From contig QPMI01000400.1 of assembly GCA_004431415.1 (NCBI GenBank), positions 1 to 64,000 of the forward strand: a stretch of DNA of 64,000 nt, in the 5' to 3' direction. Position 1 is the first letter of the stretch. Each line of letters opens with the position of its first letter. The notes below the pieces were generated by a model. That model searched no databases. It saw only the letters and a list, made by a program, of their open reading frames with translations, and was not told where the DNA came from. Shown piece by piece: positions 9,984-21,800 of this stretch. Source of the DNA: Cyanophora paradoxa. Lineage: Eukaryota > Glaucocystophyceae > Cyanophorales > Cyanophoraceae. Made by a program: the position numbers and the translations under genes.

Positions 9984-10765
9984 TTATAAACCGCGTTTAT
10001 ATCGCATCAATTTATTGCTATGGACTTGGCTTTTCACTTCTTTTGGGGCTTCCTCTTTCTCTGGTGGTTTCAGTTCATCTTCTTTCTTTTTTGGCTTTCT
10101 GTGGAAGCGAGGAAATGGGAAGTCTTTGACAAGCTCAGCTTTATCTACAAAGTATTTAACAGAGTAGCCAGCAGAGGACCAAACGATATACTGATAGGAG
10201 TGGACATACTCTTCAAACATTTTGTAAAAGTCCTCCTTGTTTCGCATTATATTGTATTCTTCCTCTATGGCTTCAAGTTCTTTGCGATTAGCAGCACTCA
10301 GGAAAACAGCATAATCAGAATTAACTCGAATAGTCGAAGAGACTTTTCTTAGCTTTTGTGTGATGCAGATAATGGATATTTTCGAGTGTCTGCCCCTACT
10401 GTACAGAGATGACACCACCTTGTCTCTGGTTAAATCAATTATCTCATTATCAATTAAATCATCTAAAACAACACACATGTGGTTCACAGGTTCACCTTTT
10501 TCGATTTTCTCCTGCCTTTCATCCAAAAGCTTTGAAATGTAACCAGCATCCCATTTACCAAGTTCTACTGTTGCAACCTCTCTCCAGAAATGATTAAAGC
10601 TGGTCCCACTCACAACTAGGACAACATCAATAACTTTGGCATCATGTAATTGCTTTAACCAATACTTTACACATTCGCTTTTTCCCGTACAACTTTTGCC
10701 TATAAAATGGCTCTGAAAACACCTTTTATCATTTCAGAAACATTAAACTCTTCTAAATCTTGCAT
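9984..10765 (-). pseudogene. FtsK/HerA-type DNA-packaging ATPase (A32-like), one frameshift
   Basis: The C-terminal 209 codons are open from about 10,613 and carry Walker B VVLDDLID, followed by the sensor-like SIICITQKLRK. Walker A, GKSCTGKSE, lies upstream at about 10,690 in the same frame. The likely start, ATG at 10,765, is in another frame and ends at a stop near 10,715, so a single-base shift separates start and P-loop. The C-terminus is Lys/Glu/Pro-rich. This family pumps DNA into capsids of PLVs, virophages and NCLDVs. Apart from the shift the ATPase core looks sound. Confidence 0.8.
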
Positions 10766-10877
10766 TGTTGTAGATCTTCCTAAATAAAGACAGATAAAAA
10801 TAATGCAGGGAGACTGAATATGGTCTATAAATTGATTCTACGAACACCTGAACCGTCTATAATGAGGAAACTATGCA

Positions 10878-12189
10878 TTAAGCGCGAACTTGAACATTGA
10901 TTGTCTTATCTGTGGGCATGTAGAGTGTGAGGAATGAAGATGAGGAATTTGTCAGGTCAACAAATCCACTTTGAGCAATATTTCGAATCGCCTTCTCTCC
11001 ATCAATGCAGAAACTTAAACCTGAAAGGACATATTTATCTGCAACCTTATCCATGTTAGAGCATTTGAATGCATCAGCAATTAGCTCAGCACCTTTGAGT
11101 AGGGAAATTGGCTCAGTGGCATAAAGTCGTTGTCCATTAATTTCAACAGTGAAAGTAATATCTTTGGAGTTGGCATAGGTCTTAAGAACACTGTGGGAGC
11201 CATTGGATTTGTCAACAGTCTCATAATCACGAACTGAAACAAGCAGAGCATAGACAAGACCTGAGATTTGAGAGAGGTTAATTCGATTGGGCTGGGCATT
11301 GCCCTTGGCAGGGAAAGCAATGGCATCTACAAATCCAATATCAAGGGAGGGAATAGCCATGCCAGTAGTCTTTACTTTTTCAATTACAGTAGCGAAAAGC
11401 TCATCAGAAACATTAATAGCATGCATGTAAAGGCGAGGAGAAGTAATTGAAATAGCAGGGGTTGTTGCACCAAGACTGAAAGTGGTGATGTTTTGACCAA
11501 CATGGGCAAGTGTAGCATTAGCAGTATCACCAAGACCATCATCTTCTGTCTTATCAGCAGCTGTCCCACCAACAACAGGGAGAGAGCGACCACCATAGGA
11601 AGTTTCAACATAACCCTTTCCAGCATCCTTAAACCAAACAGTAACAACCATTTCACCAGATAAAGCACCAAGGGAAGATAGTGATTTAGCCAAGGCACTG
11701 GGATTTCAACGAAAAATGAGCCACCAAGTCGGTTGGTTCCATGAGCAGGGATTCCATGAACCATGCCCATTGAGCGTTTCTTTTTAGCTAGTTGATCCTC
11801 CGAATAATAGACCAGGGGAAATGAGCAAGGAAATCAGAAGGAATGTGGTAGGTGTAAGATCCATAGGTAATTTCAAGTCGCTGAACTAAAGCACCAACTG
11901 GGCGAGTGTATCCATTGCGAACTAGATCTTCACCAGCAAAAGTGATTTCTGGTAGGTCGAAAGCAAGTTCGAGTTTTCCACAGAAATTGTAGCGAGGTAG
12001 CTTGAAGGAAATGCGATTTCCAACATTATTCTCAAAAGTATTGCTGGGATTCACAACAACTAGAACTGGCTTAGACTTGGATTCGAGTCCAAGCATAAGG
12101 GAGTTATCCAGGAAAAAGGCTTTCGCCTCCTCTGGGGTTGTTAGGGCTTCTTTCAGCGAAAGTCTTTGAAGAGTGGAAGTGATATCCAT
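10878..12189 (-). pseudogene. Major capsid protein candidate (double jelly-roll type), two frameshifts
   Basis: Starts at the ATG at 12,189 directly behind ATAAAAGAGATAATC. The N-terminal 130 codons (LELAFDLPEI, ITYGSYTYHIP, FPW) are beta-rich and end at a stop at 11,788. A shift of one base near 11,795 leads into a frame with MVHGIPAHGTNRLGG, and a second near 11,705 leads into the long C-terminal frame (271 codons from 11,693, stop 10,878). Position directly after the packaging ATPase and the HGIPA(H/G)G-type segment are as in PLV capsid genes. The fold is inferred from synteny and pattern, not computed. Without repair of the shifts no full-length capsid can be made. Confidence 0.7.
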
Positions 12190-12242
12190 GATTATCTCTT
12201 TTATTATACTGCAACATAAAAAATCTACCAATGATCCTTAAT

Positions 12243-13273
12243 TTATGCGAAGCTTGTAATTACTGGATAGGAAGGGTGAAGCTGTGACATTCGCATCTTA
12301 AAGTATTCATAAACTGGGTCTCCTGCTGGCTCATCACCATAGCGAATTTCAAAGGTCAGATGAACAGGTTGACCCTCAAAATCAATTGGTTCATTAATAG
12401 CATTTACAATATCAACCGAGAAAGTGGATAATCCAACCTTCTTATTATAGTATTTGTAAAGTGGATGAGCCTCTGTCGAATTGTAAACTACATGCTCACC
12501 ATAATCTTTGTCAGGGACCACTATTTTATGGAAGTAACCAGTCAGAAGACCATCCCCACATTGCACCAGATCACCCAGCTCCTTTACTCTCACAAACAAA
12601 ACACTGTCCCTGGTCTTCTCAGGCTCAAAAGAAGATATAATGCCATTCACTCGACCACCAGTAAAGATTCCATCAGTGAGAGCATCATAGACCTGTGATT
12701 GGATTGGGGAGTTACCATATCTTCCAGGATCAAGACCCAGCAGTCTAGCTGAACTCAACAGCTTTTGGATTGTTTGTTGGCTTGGGTTCACAGCTACTGA
12801 GAAAGCCAAGTAAAATGGTACTGCTGAGTGGAATATAATTCGTTTCAGTGATTCATCCCATTTGCAGCGAATGGATGGTTGGGGATTTCTGCCTTCGAAT
12901 TTAGAGTTAATTACATTCACCAGTTGTTGGTGGCTTTGGATGGGGTGTTTCGACTTATAATGAATTGTTTCCATTGTTCATAGTCAGCAGCTGGGCGAAC
13001 TGTTGGAATTCCTGAGCTTCCAGCTCCAGGAGTTTGTTCAGAATAATAAATGCTAAATGCATTGTCAACTGTCACATCTCCAACTTTGGTTTCACCACTC
13101 ACCATAGGGATGCTGTTATAAAATTCGGCTGATACCAGTCTCACAGCCCTCACATTCTCATAAGAACTTGGGAGTCTAGCCACAAAGCTTGATGTGGGAC
13201 CATCACCAGAGATTGTATTAAATGAGCTAACCTCGATGTAATCCACAGGCATTCTTCTTTTATCTATATTCAT
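12243..13273 (-). pseudogene. Minor virion/penton-type protein 1, one frameshift
   Basis: Two overlapping minus-strand frames: an N-terminal piece 13,273-12,917 (MNIDKRR start; RAVRLVSAEFYNSIP) and a C-terminal piece 12,974-12,243 ending in a beta-rich tail. The shift lies within 12,917-12,974. The RLxSAEFYNSIP segment resembles LYAEIPNSIYN in the divergent neighbour at 13,282, and this kind of N-terminal motif is found in PLV virion proteins beside the capsid gene. It is adjacent to and co-oriented with the capsid candidate. A minor capsid or penton role is likely but not proven. Confidence 0.5.
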
Positions 13274-13281
13274 ATATTAAA

Positions 13282-14213
13282 ATGAACCGGCTTGTTAATA
13301 TTGATAGCAGGGATAGAAGCCAAGGGAATCTGAAAACTCTTACAGGGTCACCCTCACAACTCCAGTAGAGAGACCAAGAGAATGCAGGGTTCTATATGCA
13401 GAGATTCCAAACAGTATCTATAACAGTGTGGGGACTGATCATTTAACAGTTCAGTTTAACTACCAAGATGGTTCATACAATGAAATCATCACACAGAAAG
13501 TGTATCCCCTTCCCAGTGGCTACATTAACCAGGGTCATTTTGGGGTCACACATCCCTATAATTATGGGCTGAACTATTCAAGCTTCAAAACCATTGCAGA
13601 TAAAACTGTGTTTTTTGAGTTCAAGATATTCTACAATCCAACTACCTATAAAGTGGAGTTTTACAGTAACCATGAGTTCCGTTTTATTGCAAGCAACAAG
13701 CGAATAGGGAAGCTTTTGGGTGTGAGTTCTACTGAATACACCAATGGGTATTATAGCACTCCTCCTGTTGGTGGATCACCCTATCGACCTGAGAACCTGT
13801 TAAAGTATGATGGCAAACCTATTACACCTGATCACCCAGCATGGGGAATCACCTTCTCAGGACCCAGACTCTCCTCTAAGCCCTTGCAATATTATTTTGA
13901 CAGCAGGAAGATGTCTGATATGAATGCTGAGCAGTATCTATACATGCACATTAAAGAGCTTGCCCCTTTTGCCAGCAGACACAATATAATTCCGAAATCG
14001 CAACCACATAACCAGGGGGCAATCCTTAGATTGCAATTGAGTAAGGATATAGGTGGCTATGTTTACCATAGTGGTGAGCATGCAGAATTCATTCAGATAA
14101 ATGACAGAAACCTGGTGATAAGGGAACTCACAGTTGAATTTAAAGATTACTTTGGTGAACTGATTGATATGAATGGAATCGATAATTCTTTTCAGTTGGA
14201 GTTTATCGAATAA
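13282..14213 (+). pseudogene. Minor virion/penton-type protein 2, one frameshift
   Basis: ATG at 13,282 (MNRLVNIDSRDRSQ), then a one-base shift near 13,335-13,345 into the frame carrying RECRVLYAEIPNSIYN. It continues open to 14,213 and ends in ELIDMNGIDNSFQLEFIE. It shares the N-terminal motif order with the divergent 12,243-13,273 gene; the two annotated starts are only 8 bp apart. The 3' end overlaps the convergent patatin gene by 11 bp. Probable virion protein. Confidence 0.5.
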
Positions 14214-15759
14214 AGGCACCTGTGAAATCAACTCTCATTGTGGGAGCATTCACATACACAAGGGGATAAATGCGAATATATTTAATTCTGAGAGAAAAAC
14301 CTATGTAAAAAGCATCCTTGATGCTGAGAGGAAATCCACTCAATAGAGCCACATCACCTGAGTTGTGAGCATTGTTAATGTTCTCACAGACATATATTTT
14401 GTTTTGCCCATCTGATCGAATAAAAGACCAGTTGATCCCATCAGTGGATGTTGCCACATTGAAAGTCTTAATAAAAGCATTGGTGTCCCCTGATCCATAG
14501 GCAATAACAGAGGAGAGTTCAAAAGTATATGGGAAAGCAACTTGAAGGTATTCAGTGGGGGTTTCCCATATCTGCTCAGGAGCATAGGTTCCAGCTTCCC
14601 AGCCAAATGCTGAAGGTCTAGCCATGAAAGGCTCTTTACCAGTCACAGAGGATGAGGCAGTGAAGGCATCATCTGCAAGCTGATACCAATTAGCATCCAA
14701 AGGTGGTGATGTAGTGAGAGTGGATGAAATGTAAGCCTTTGAAGGGTTCTTTAGTTCATAGTTTGCTACTAGTAGGCTGCAAAGCTTATTGATCATATCA
14801 TTGTTTGCTGCAATGTAGGTTTCTGTGAAAGAAAGCATATCTGGGATTTTAGAAGTGTCATCAAGGGAGCTAACTATATGGTTTGGAAGAGGGACCGATA
14901 GCCTATAGTATCTACCATAATCTTGATCATAGTTGTAGGGTAACAACTCCTCCATCTTATCAAGGGCAGAAAGCTCACTTGCAGCCATGAGCATGTTAAT
15001 CAATGGGCTTCCATCTGTTGAGGCAATCCATGAGAGAATTCCCCAGCTGTTCACAGTCTCATAAGCATAACCCACATAATCAGACTCTAAATGTGGGTCC
15101 ACCTCACCACAAGAGATACTTATTACTATTATATCATCATCATCACTGTAAATCTTCTTTGCATGGCTGTAACCACACACACTGGGATTATTGTTTCCCG
15201 AAATGGCACCATCAATGAGACAGACAAATACTCCCCGATTGAAATCAACAATGCTTACAGGAGAGAAATATGTAGGAGCAGCAGAAGTAGCCCTAGCAGC
15301 AATCTTACAAGGCATAAAGTTGTAGTTGTTGTCATTTGTGATAAATATTGGTTTCATATTCTGAGTATCAAAGGATGTAATCACAATGTCCTTTAGGGAA
15401 TCCTGTATTAGTGATTCACCAGTAACTGAATTAATTGCAGTCTCCAAGGGTCCCACATCATATTTTGTATTAAAAAGGGCATTTTCGATGATATTTCGAG
15501 GATTTGCGAAAATCAAGGGCAGTTGAGTTAGGTAAATATTGTGTAAATCGTTTGCTGTCAGTTTAGGTTCACCTGGTTTATCAGGATGCCTGATATTCAA
15601 ACCTATTGCAATGATCCCACCAGTGGAAGTTCCACTTACAAGATCCACAAGATCGATTACTCTTCTGCCAGTTCGATTTTCGATTTCTTTTAGCAGCCTG
15701 GTTATGATAATGCCCCTTGCACCCCCGCCAGAAAGACTTAAAACGACCTTGAGAGGCAT
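14203..15759 (-). CDS. Patatin-like phospholipase fused to a discoidin-like domain
   Basis: Intact 518-codon ORF. The patatin catalytic features are all present: oxyanion loop SGGGARG at residues 10-16, nucleophile elbow SGTSTGG with Ser45, and DGA with Asp183. Residues about 345-518 look like an F5/8 type C (discoidin-like) beta domain (YLQVAFPY, TSTDGINWSFIRS, IKYIRIYP), which in other proteins binds carbohydrate or lipid. There is no signal peptide, so a virion- or cytosol-acting lipase is possible. Lipid hydrolysis could help membrane passage or release; that role is inferred. It diverges from the fibre gene over 43 bp. Confidence 0.85.
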   Translation of the reverse strand: MPLKVVLSLSGGGARGIIITRLLKEIENRTGRRVIDLVDLVSGTSTGGIIAIGLNIRHPDKPGEPKLTANDLHNIYLTQLPLIFANPRNIIENALFNTKYDVGPLETAINSVTGESLIQDSLKDIVITSFDTQNMKPIFITNDNNYNFMPCKIAARATSAAPTYFSPVSIVDFNRGVFVCLIDGAISGNNNPSVCGYSHAKKIYSDDDDIIVISISCGEVDPHLESDYVGYAYETVNSWGILSWIASTDGSPLINMLMAASELSALDKMEELLPYNYDQDYGRYYRLSVPLPNHIVSSLDDTSKIPDMLSFTETYIAANNDMINKLCSLLVANYELKNPSKAYISSTLTTSPPLDANWYQLADDAFTASSSVTGKEPFMARPSAFGWEAGTYAPEQIWETPTEYLQVAFPYTFELSSVIAYGSGDTNAFIKTFNVATSTDGINWSFIRSDGQNKIYVCENINNAHNSGDVALLSGFPLSIKDAFYIGFSLRIKYIRIYPLVYVNAPTMRVDFTGAFIR

Positions 15760-15802
15760 CTTTTACTTATCAGGAATTTTATAAATCCATATAGTAAAAG
15801 CC

Positions 15803-18800
15803 ATGAGCTTCAATTACCCACCAAATCTAGAAACCATTCAAGATGATAATGCAAGCAGCACCAAGCATGTGAACTTTGATAATATTAAAGTAAAGGGTTC
15901 AGTTTCAATTGACCACAGCTCTGATAATTCATCAAAGACTCAATCAAGGGAGCATGCTTTATCTGTGAATCAAACCGATCCAGATAAGGAGGAAGTCAGT
16001 GTAGCTTTTAGCTTGGGTAATGTGAAAGCAAACCAAGTGGCAGAGATCAAAGCAACAAGAAGGAGACCTAGGAAACTAAAAACCAGTGGCACTCATCCAG
16101 ATATACCTTCCAGGTTTGATAGTGGTCGTTTGGTTTTCAATGTTCAAGATGAGCAGGGCAAACAGAACACAGCTTTGCGAATTTACAATGAGGGCAGCAC
16201 TGCAAAAGCTGAGGTCCCCAAGTATTGCAAGTGGGTCCCATTGCCAACACAAATCAGGTCTCCTACACAAATGATGTCTACCCAAAGGATATTACATATG
16301 ACTTTGCAAGGAATGAGCCTTTTGGGTTCTTTACTCCAAAAGATGTCCATCAAAAAAGCCATCAATTACAATCAACAGTAGCCCCAGTCAACCAGTAGCA
16401 ATCCATTTACATCCTGATTTAGTCGAAATGGATAGGCACCTTTTGCCTTTGTATAGCAATGTGAAAGACCTTGGAATTCGAACCAGGCAATGGCGAAATA
16501 TCCATGGCAGTAATGTGTATGCAAATGGTGAGAAGCTTGTAAGTGAGAAGACCATAAGAGAGATCTTTGAGTATTATGGACCTGTCCCAGTTCCCTTCCC
16601 TCTTCCATGGGATCCACCGGATTTAACACCAAAGAAGCAGCCTGGAAGAGAATACACAGCAACTGAAGATGTAGCCTTTGGGCAGCATATTGTTAGTTGG
16701 GAGCAAGTTCGCAATAAACCGATAATTGAACCCAGAAAGCAAATAGATGAGCAGTATTTACCTCCTGAAGTCGATATTTTAGAGCTTGATGAATATCAAT
16801 TCGTTCCAGATGAGGAGGAGTATTTACCAGATGGTTTTGACCCACAAGAATATGAATATGATCAGTATGACCCCAATGAGGAGGAGATACTACCAGATGG
16901 CTTAGATCCTCAAGAGTATGAGTATGAGCAGAACTATGAACCCCATGAGGAGTATTTAGCAGATGGACATGATCCACCAGCTGTTGATTATGAGCAACCT
17001 TATGAACCCCATGAGGAATTATTACCAGATGGATTTCGACCTGAGATCTGGGAGTTCTTTCCTGATTATGAACAAATTAATAATAAACCTGCAAAGTATC
17101 CCCCAGAGGATCACAATCATGATTGGGATGAGATCTTAGGCAAACCTCAAAAGTATCCACCAGAGGATCACAGGCATGATTGGGGTGAAATTGATGGGAT
17201 ACCTACTGAGTTCCCACCAAGCAAACATGAACATATTTGGGATGAGATCAATGACCAACCAGAATTTGCAAAGGTAGAGCCTCTTGATAACTTGGGGGTT
17301 TCTCTTTACCAGACTTGCAATGTCCCTGAAAGAATCTTTTTGAATGAACACTATGTACATGTGAATGGGACACTTGCGAATTCAGCTATGAGAGGACCAC
17401 TTCATATTAGGACATTACCAGGCTCTTATGAAACCCCACCACCACCAGGAGCAACCATACCAAATATCTTTGTGTCAAGCTACATGGAGGCTGACATTCC
17501 CACAGATACATTCAGAGTCCCAACAGACCCAGCAACCTACCAAAATTACAACTCTGCTATACAGGTTCATGTAGCAGATGTAAGCAGCTTAGATGGCTCA
17601 AGACCAATGATAGTATTCAGTCGAGATAAATATTCCTACATTCCCATAGTGGGAACTGCAAATGATAACTATGGGAGGGCAGAGCTTGCATGGATTAAAA
17701 CAAACTATGGTGGGGTTCTGGAAGCCAATCAGAGGATGGCTGCAAAGAATATTCACAATGAGACTATTTCGAGAGTGGTCACAGAGGATTACCTAACGGC
17801 TGTAATTCTCGTTAATTTCGTAACTCTTGCGATGCTTGGAAATTATGTAACAAAACCTGAACTTGCGGTGGAATTATCAAAATATCTCCCGCTTGTTGGT
17901 GGGACAATCACAGGAGATCTTACGGTTAATAGTAATATTTACAGTAGCAACATAGAGACCAGCAACCTAAAAGTGAATGGAATTCTTACGGTTGGTTCAT
18001 GTAATTTTAATACCATAAATCAACTTTACAGAGAATGGTATGATGTCCCAGCAAGCTTTGATCCAGCATTAAATATCTCAAATTGCATTTTTGCTTGGAA
18101 GGCATCAGGACAACCAGGTCAATCAGCAATGTTTACAACTATAATAAGTAGAGTCCCAAATTCAGTTGTTCCAGACATGTTTATCTCCGGAGCCAGTTCC
18201 TATTACACCAATCCCGAAATCAACAACCAAATTAGTGTTTCAAGCCCAACAGGTACTTTTTATGCATATACCTCAGCTACAAGGACTATTGATTTTTCAA
18301 ATGGGCTTACATTTTTCTTTGTGGGAAAATATCATCCAACAACCTCTTCTATGCAAGTTCATTTGAGACTTTACAGAAGCGCCTCTCCATCACGATATTG
18401 TTATTATGGGGCAACATCTTCTACCGCTATTGGAATGAATCAGTTTACTATTAATGGAGTATCCCAAACCCGCCCAGTTATTACGGTTCCTTCTTTAATA
18501 AATACATGGTATTACACTGACCAAACAATTACTCCCAACAGCTACACAGTCGGGTTAAATGGAGTAGATATTCAAACACTTGTAGGAACGAATTATCTAC
18601 CAGATAATACTGTCAATCATTTCGGATTTGGTAATATTGTGAATGGTGGTATTTCCGAGTTGATTGTTTTCAATAGGGCTTTGACAACTTCTGAAAAGAA
18701 TGCTGTGAGGTATTACATTCAACAAAAATATGGATTCACTCATACCCAGACTCTGAATATTTACAGAGGATTAAAAATAACCTCACCTGATACTGTAATA

Positions 18801-21800
18801 GATTACCTTACAGTTACAAGCAATGCAAATTTACCACATCATCCAACCTCTAATGTGGTTCAAGGTTGGATTCAAAATCACACTCACACAAAAGCCCAGA
18901 TTACAGATTTTGCCCATACTCACACAAAAGACCAAATAACAGATTTCGCCCATACTCACACAAAAGACCAAATAACAGATTTCGCCCATACTCACACAAA
19001 GACCAAATAACAGATTTCGCCCATACTCACACAAAAGCGCAAATCACAGATTTTGCCCATACTCACACCAAAGATCAGATCACAGATTTCGCCCATACTC
19101 ATTTATGGGAGCATATCACAAATCCTCCATTAACCTTCCCACCTGATTCACACACTCATGATTACTCAACAATAACCAATAGCAACCACAGACACCCTTG
19201 GAGCGAAATAGACGAAAAACCACGTTTTGCATCGACAGGTGATTTAGTAAATGGTGACGGATTTTATGGGGTCAGTTTCTACCAAAGTGATACCATCGCT
19301 GAAAGATTACAATTAAGTGAATACTATTTACACCGAAAAGGAATTGAAGCAGGCACCACAATGGAAGGAGAATTATACATTAAACAACCAACAAGAACAA
19401 CATTAGTAGCAGCAGGTGGCGATGCATTAATAGACACCAAACCGGGTATTTATCTTACAAGTTACTATAATGCGGATATCCGTTAACAACAGGATTACCA
19501 CCGCTACCATCTGATCCAGTGGGTTATAGTCATAAAGACGCCATTTTACAAGTAAACGTTACAGATGTAAGCGCAACTGATGGTTCACGTCCAAAAATTA
19601 TATTTAGTCGCTCGAAATTCAATTACGTCCCACTTGTGGGACAACCATATGATGATCATGGTAAATGTGAGATGGCGTGGATTAAAACGACAACAGGTGG
19701 CGCCTTAGAAGTTAATCAGAGAATGGCGGCGAAAAACTTACACAATGAGACCCTTTCAGGTGTTGTAACAGATGATTACATGCAAAGCAAAAAATATGTA
19801 GATGATACACATACTCACACCAAAGATCAAATCACAGATTTTGCCCATACTCACACCAAAGATCAGATCACAGATTTCGCCCATTCTCATTTATGGGAGC
19901 ATATCACAAATCCTCCATTAACCTTTCCTCCGGATTCACACACTCACGATTACTTGCCTCTCACAGGAGGAACAATTTCATCAAATCTTACGATTTCATC
20001 CAATTTGAATGTTTTAGGAAAAATTCAAATTGGAGACAAAAATACAAACATTGATGTATACTATGATGCACCCTATTATCCTGTTACTTCTAATACAGAC
20101 CCTGCTTCTACCATACCAAATTGCCTCTTAACAATAAGATTAGATGGTGTCCCTGTTGGAATAAACATCAGTCATGCCTTCATTGCAAATAGAGCAACTT
20201 TGGCGAGTCCCTTTATTTCCGGAGTTACCTTTCCATGGTGTGGATTCAACACAATAACTCAATTGAGATCTGATTACAATAACCGAAACATTGCACAACA
20301 ACCTACTTATTCATATACAAGCCGGGAATTTGGGATGCCGTATCCCGTAACTGTGGATTGGTCAAAAGGTATCACCATCTTCTTTGCAGGTTCTTATAGA
20401 TTTTGGGGACCGTGGGTAGATCTCTTAAATTTTAGTTCACCAGATGGAACTAATAAAGTATCCTTTGGGACAACAGGTAGCAGTATGGGTATACATTCTT
20501 ATACAAGCAATGGTGTGACTTACCCAGCAGCACACTTAAATTATCCCACATCGTATTCTGAGTTGTCGCCGAATCATTGGGACTTTACAGTTTCTTCAAA
20601 TGTCTGCACTTTCGGATTTAACGGACAAGATTTAGGCACAGTCATTACAGAAGTGGATTATCTTCCACCTTCCACTTTTAGTAGGATGGGTGTTGCCTAT
20701 TTCATTACGGCAGTAGGGGAATATATTATATTCAACAGAGCATTGACATTTGATGAAAGGCAAAAAGTGAGATATTATATGCAAGATTATTTTGGCTTTC
20801 CAAAAAAGCAAACAATCGTTATTCCTGATAATCTACGCATTTCTGCTGAAAATGTTCATATTAGAAATTTAATCGTTTCTTCAAATGCAAGCATTCCAAA
20901 CTATACCACATCAAATGTGGTTCAAGGTTGGATACAGAACCACACACCTGCGTGGTCAAATATCACAGACAAACCGTTAACGTTTGCTCCTGATGCTCAT
21001 TCTCATGCATGGACAACCATTACAGGTAAACCATTAACCTTTGCTCCTGATGCTCACACTCACACAAAGTCTCAAATAACAGACTTCGCCCACAATCATT
21101 TATGGGCGGACATCACAGACAAACCGTTAGCGTTCACTCCTACTACTCACACTCACACAAAGTCTCAAATTACTGATTTTGCCCACACTCATTTATGGGC
21201 GGACATCACAGACAAACCATTAACATTTGCACCTGCTGCTCACTCTCATTTATGGGCGGACATCACAGACAAACCATTAACATTTGCACCTGCTGCTCAT
21301 ACTCATGATTGGATAGGTATTACAAATAAACCTTTGCTGTTTCCGCCCGATGCTCATACACACCCTTGGATTAGTATAACAGAAAAACCATTAACATTTC
21401 CGGCAACAGCTCACACTCATTTATGGAATGATATTACAGACAAACCAACATTTGCAACTGTTGCGACAACCGGAAATTATGATGATTTAATTAACAAGCC
21501 AACATACACAGCGCCCACAAATTTTGACGCTACAAGTATTATTTCCACAGATCGCACAGGTGATTGGAGAAATTACAACGGAGGAATATTGACAGGGGAC
21601 ACAAATACTTGGGCGAACACATGGGCTGCTTCTGATGAAGATTGTAGTAGCTGTAAAATGTATTGGAATGTCCCAACAGGAATGAAATCTTGTTATATCT
21701 ATTATGCTTGTCATTACAATTGTAGATACTTTGATGTGGTGGGAATTTATCCTCCAACAACTGTGTATACATATTTACGAGTAAATGCCTATTCTACTGC

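Noticed and set aside
11384-11770. Leu-rich 128-codon frame overlapping the capsid gene that looks like a membrane protein
   Set aside because: Apart from the first about 25 codons, which belong to the frameshifted capsid gene, it is an out-of-frame reading of the capsid C-terminal region.
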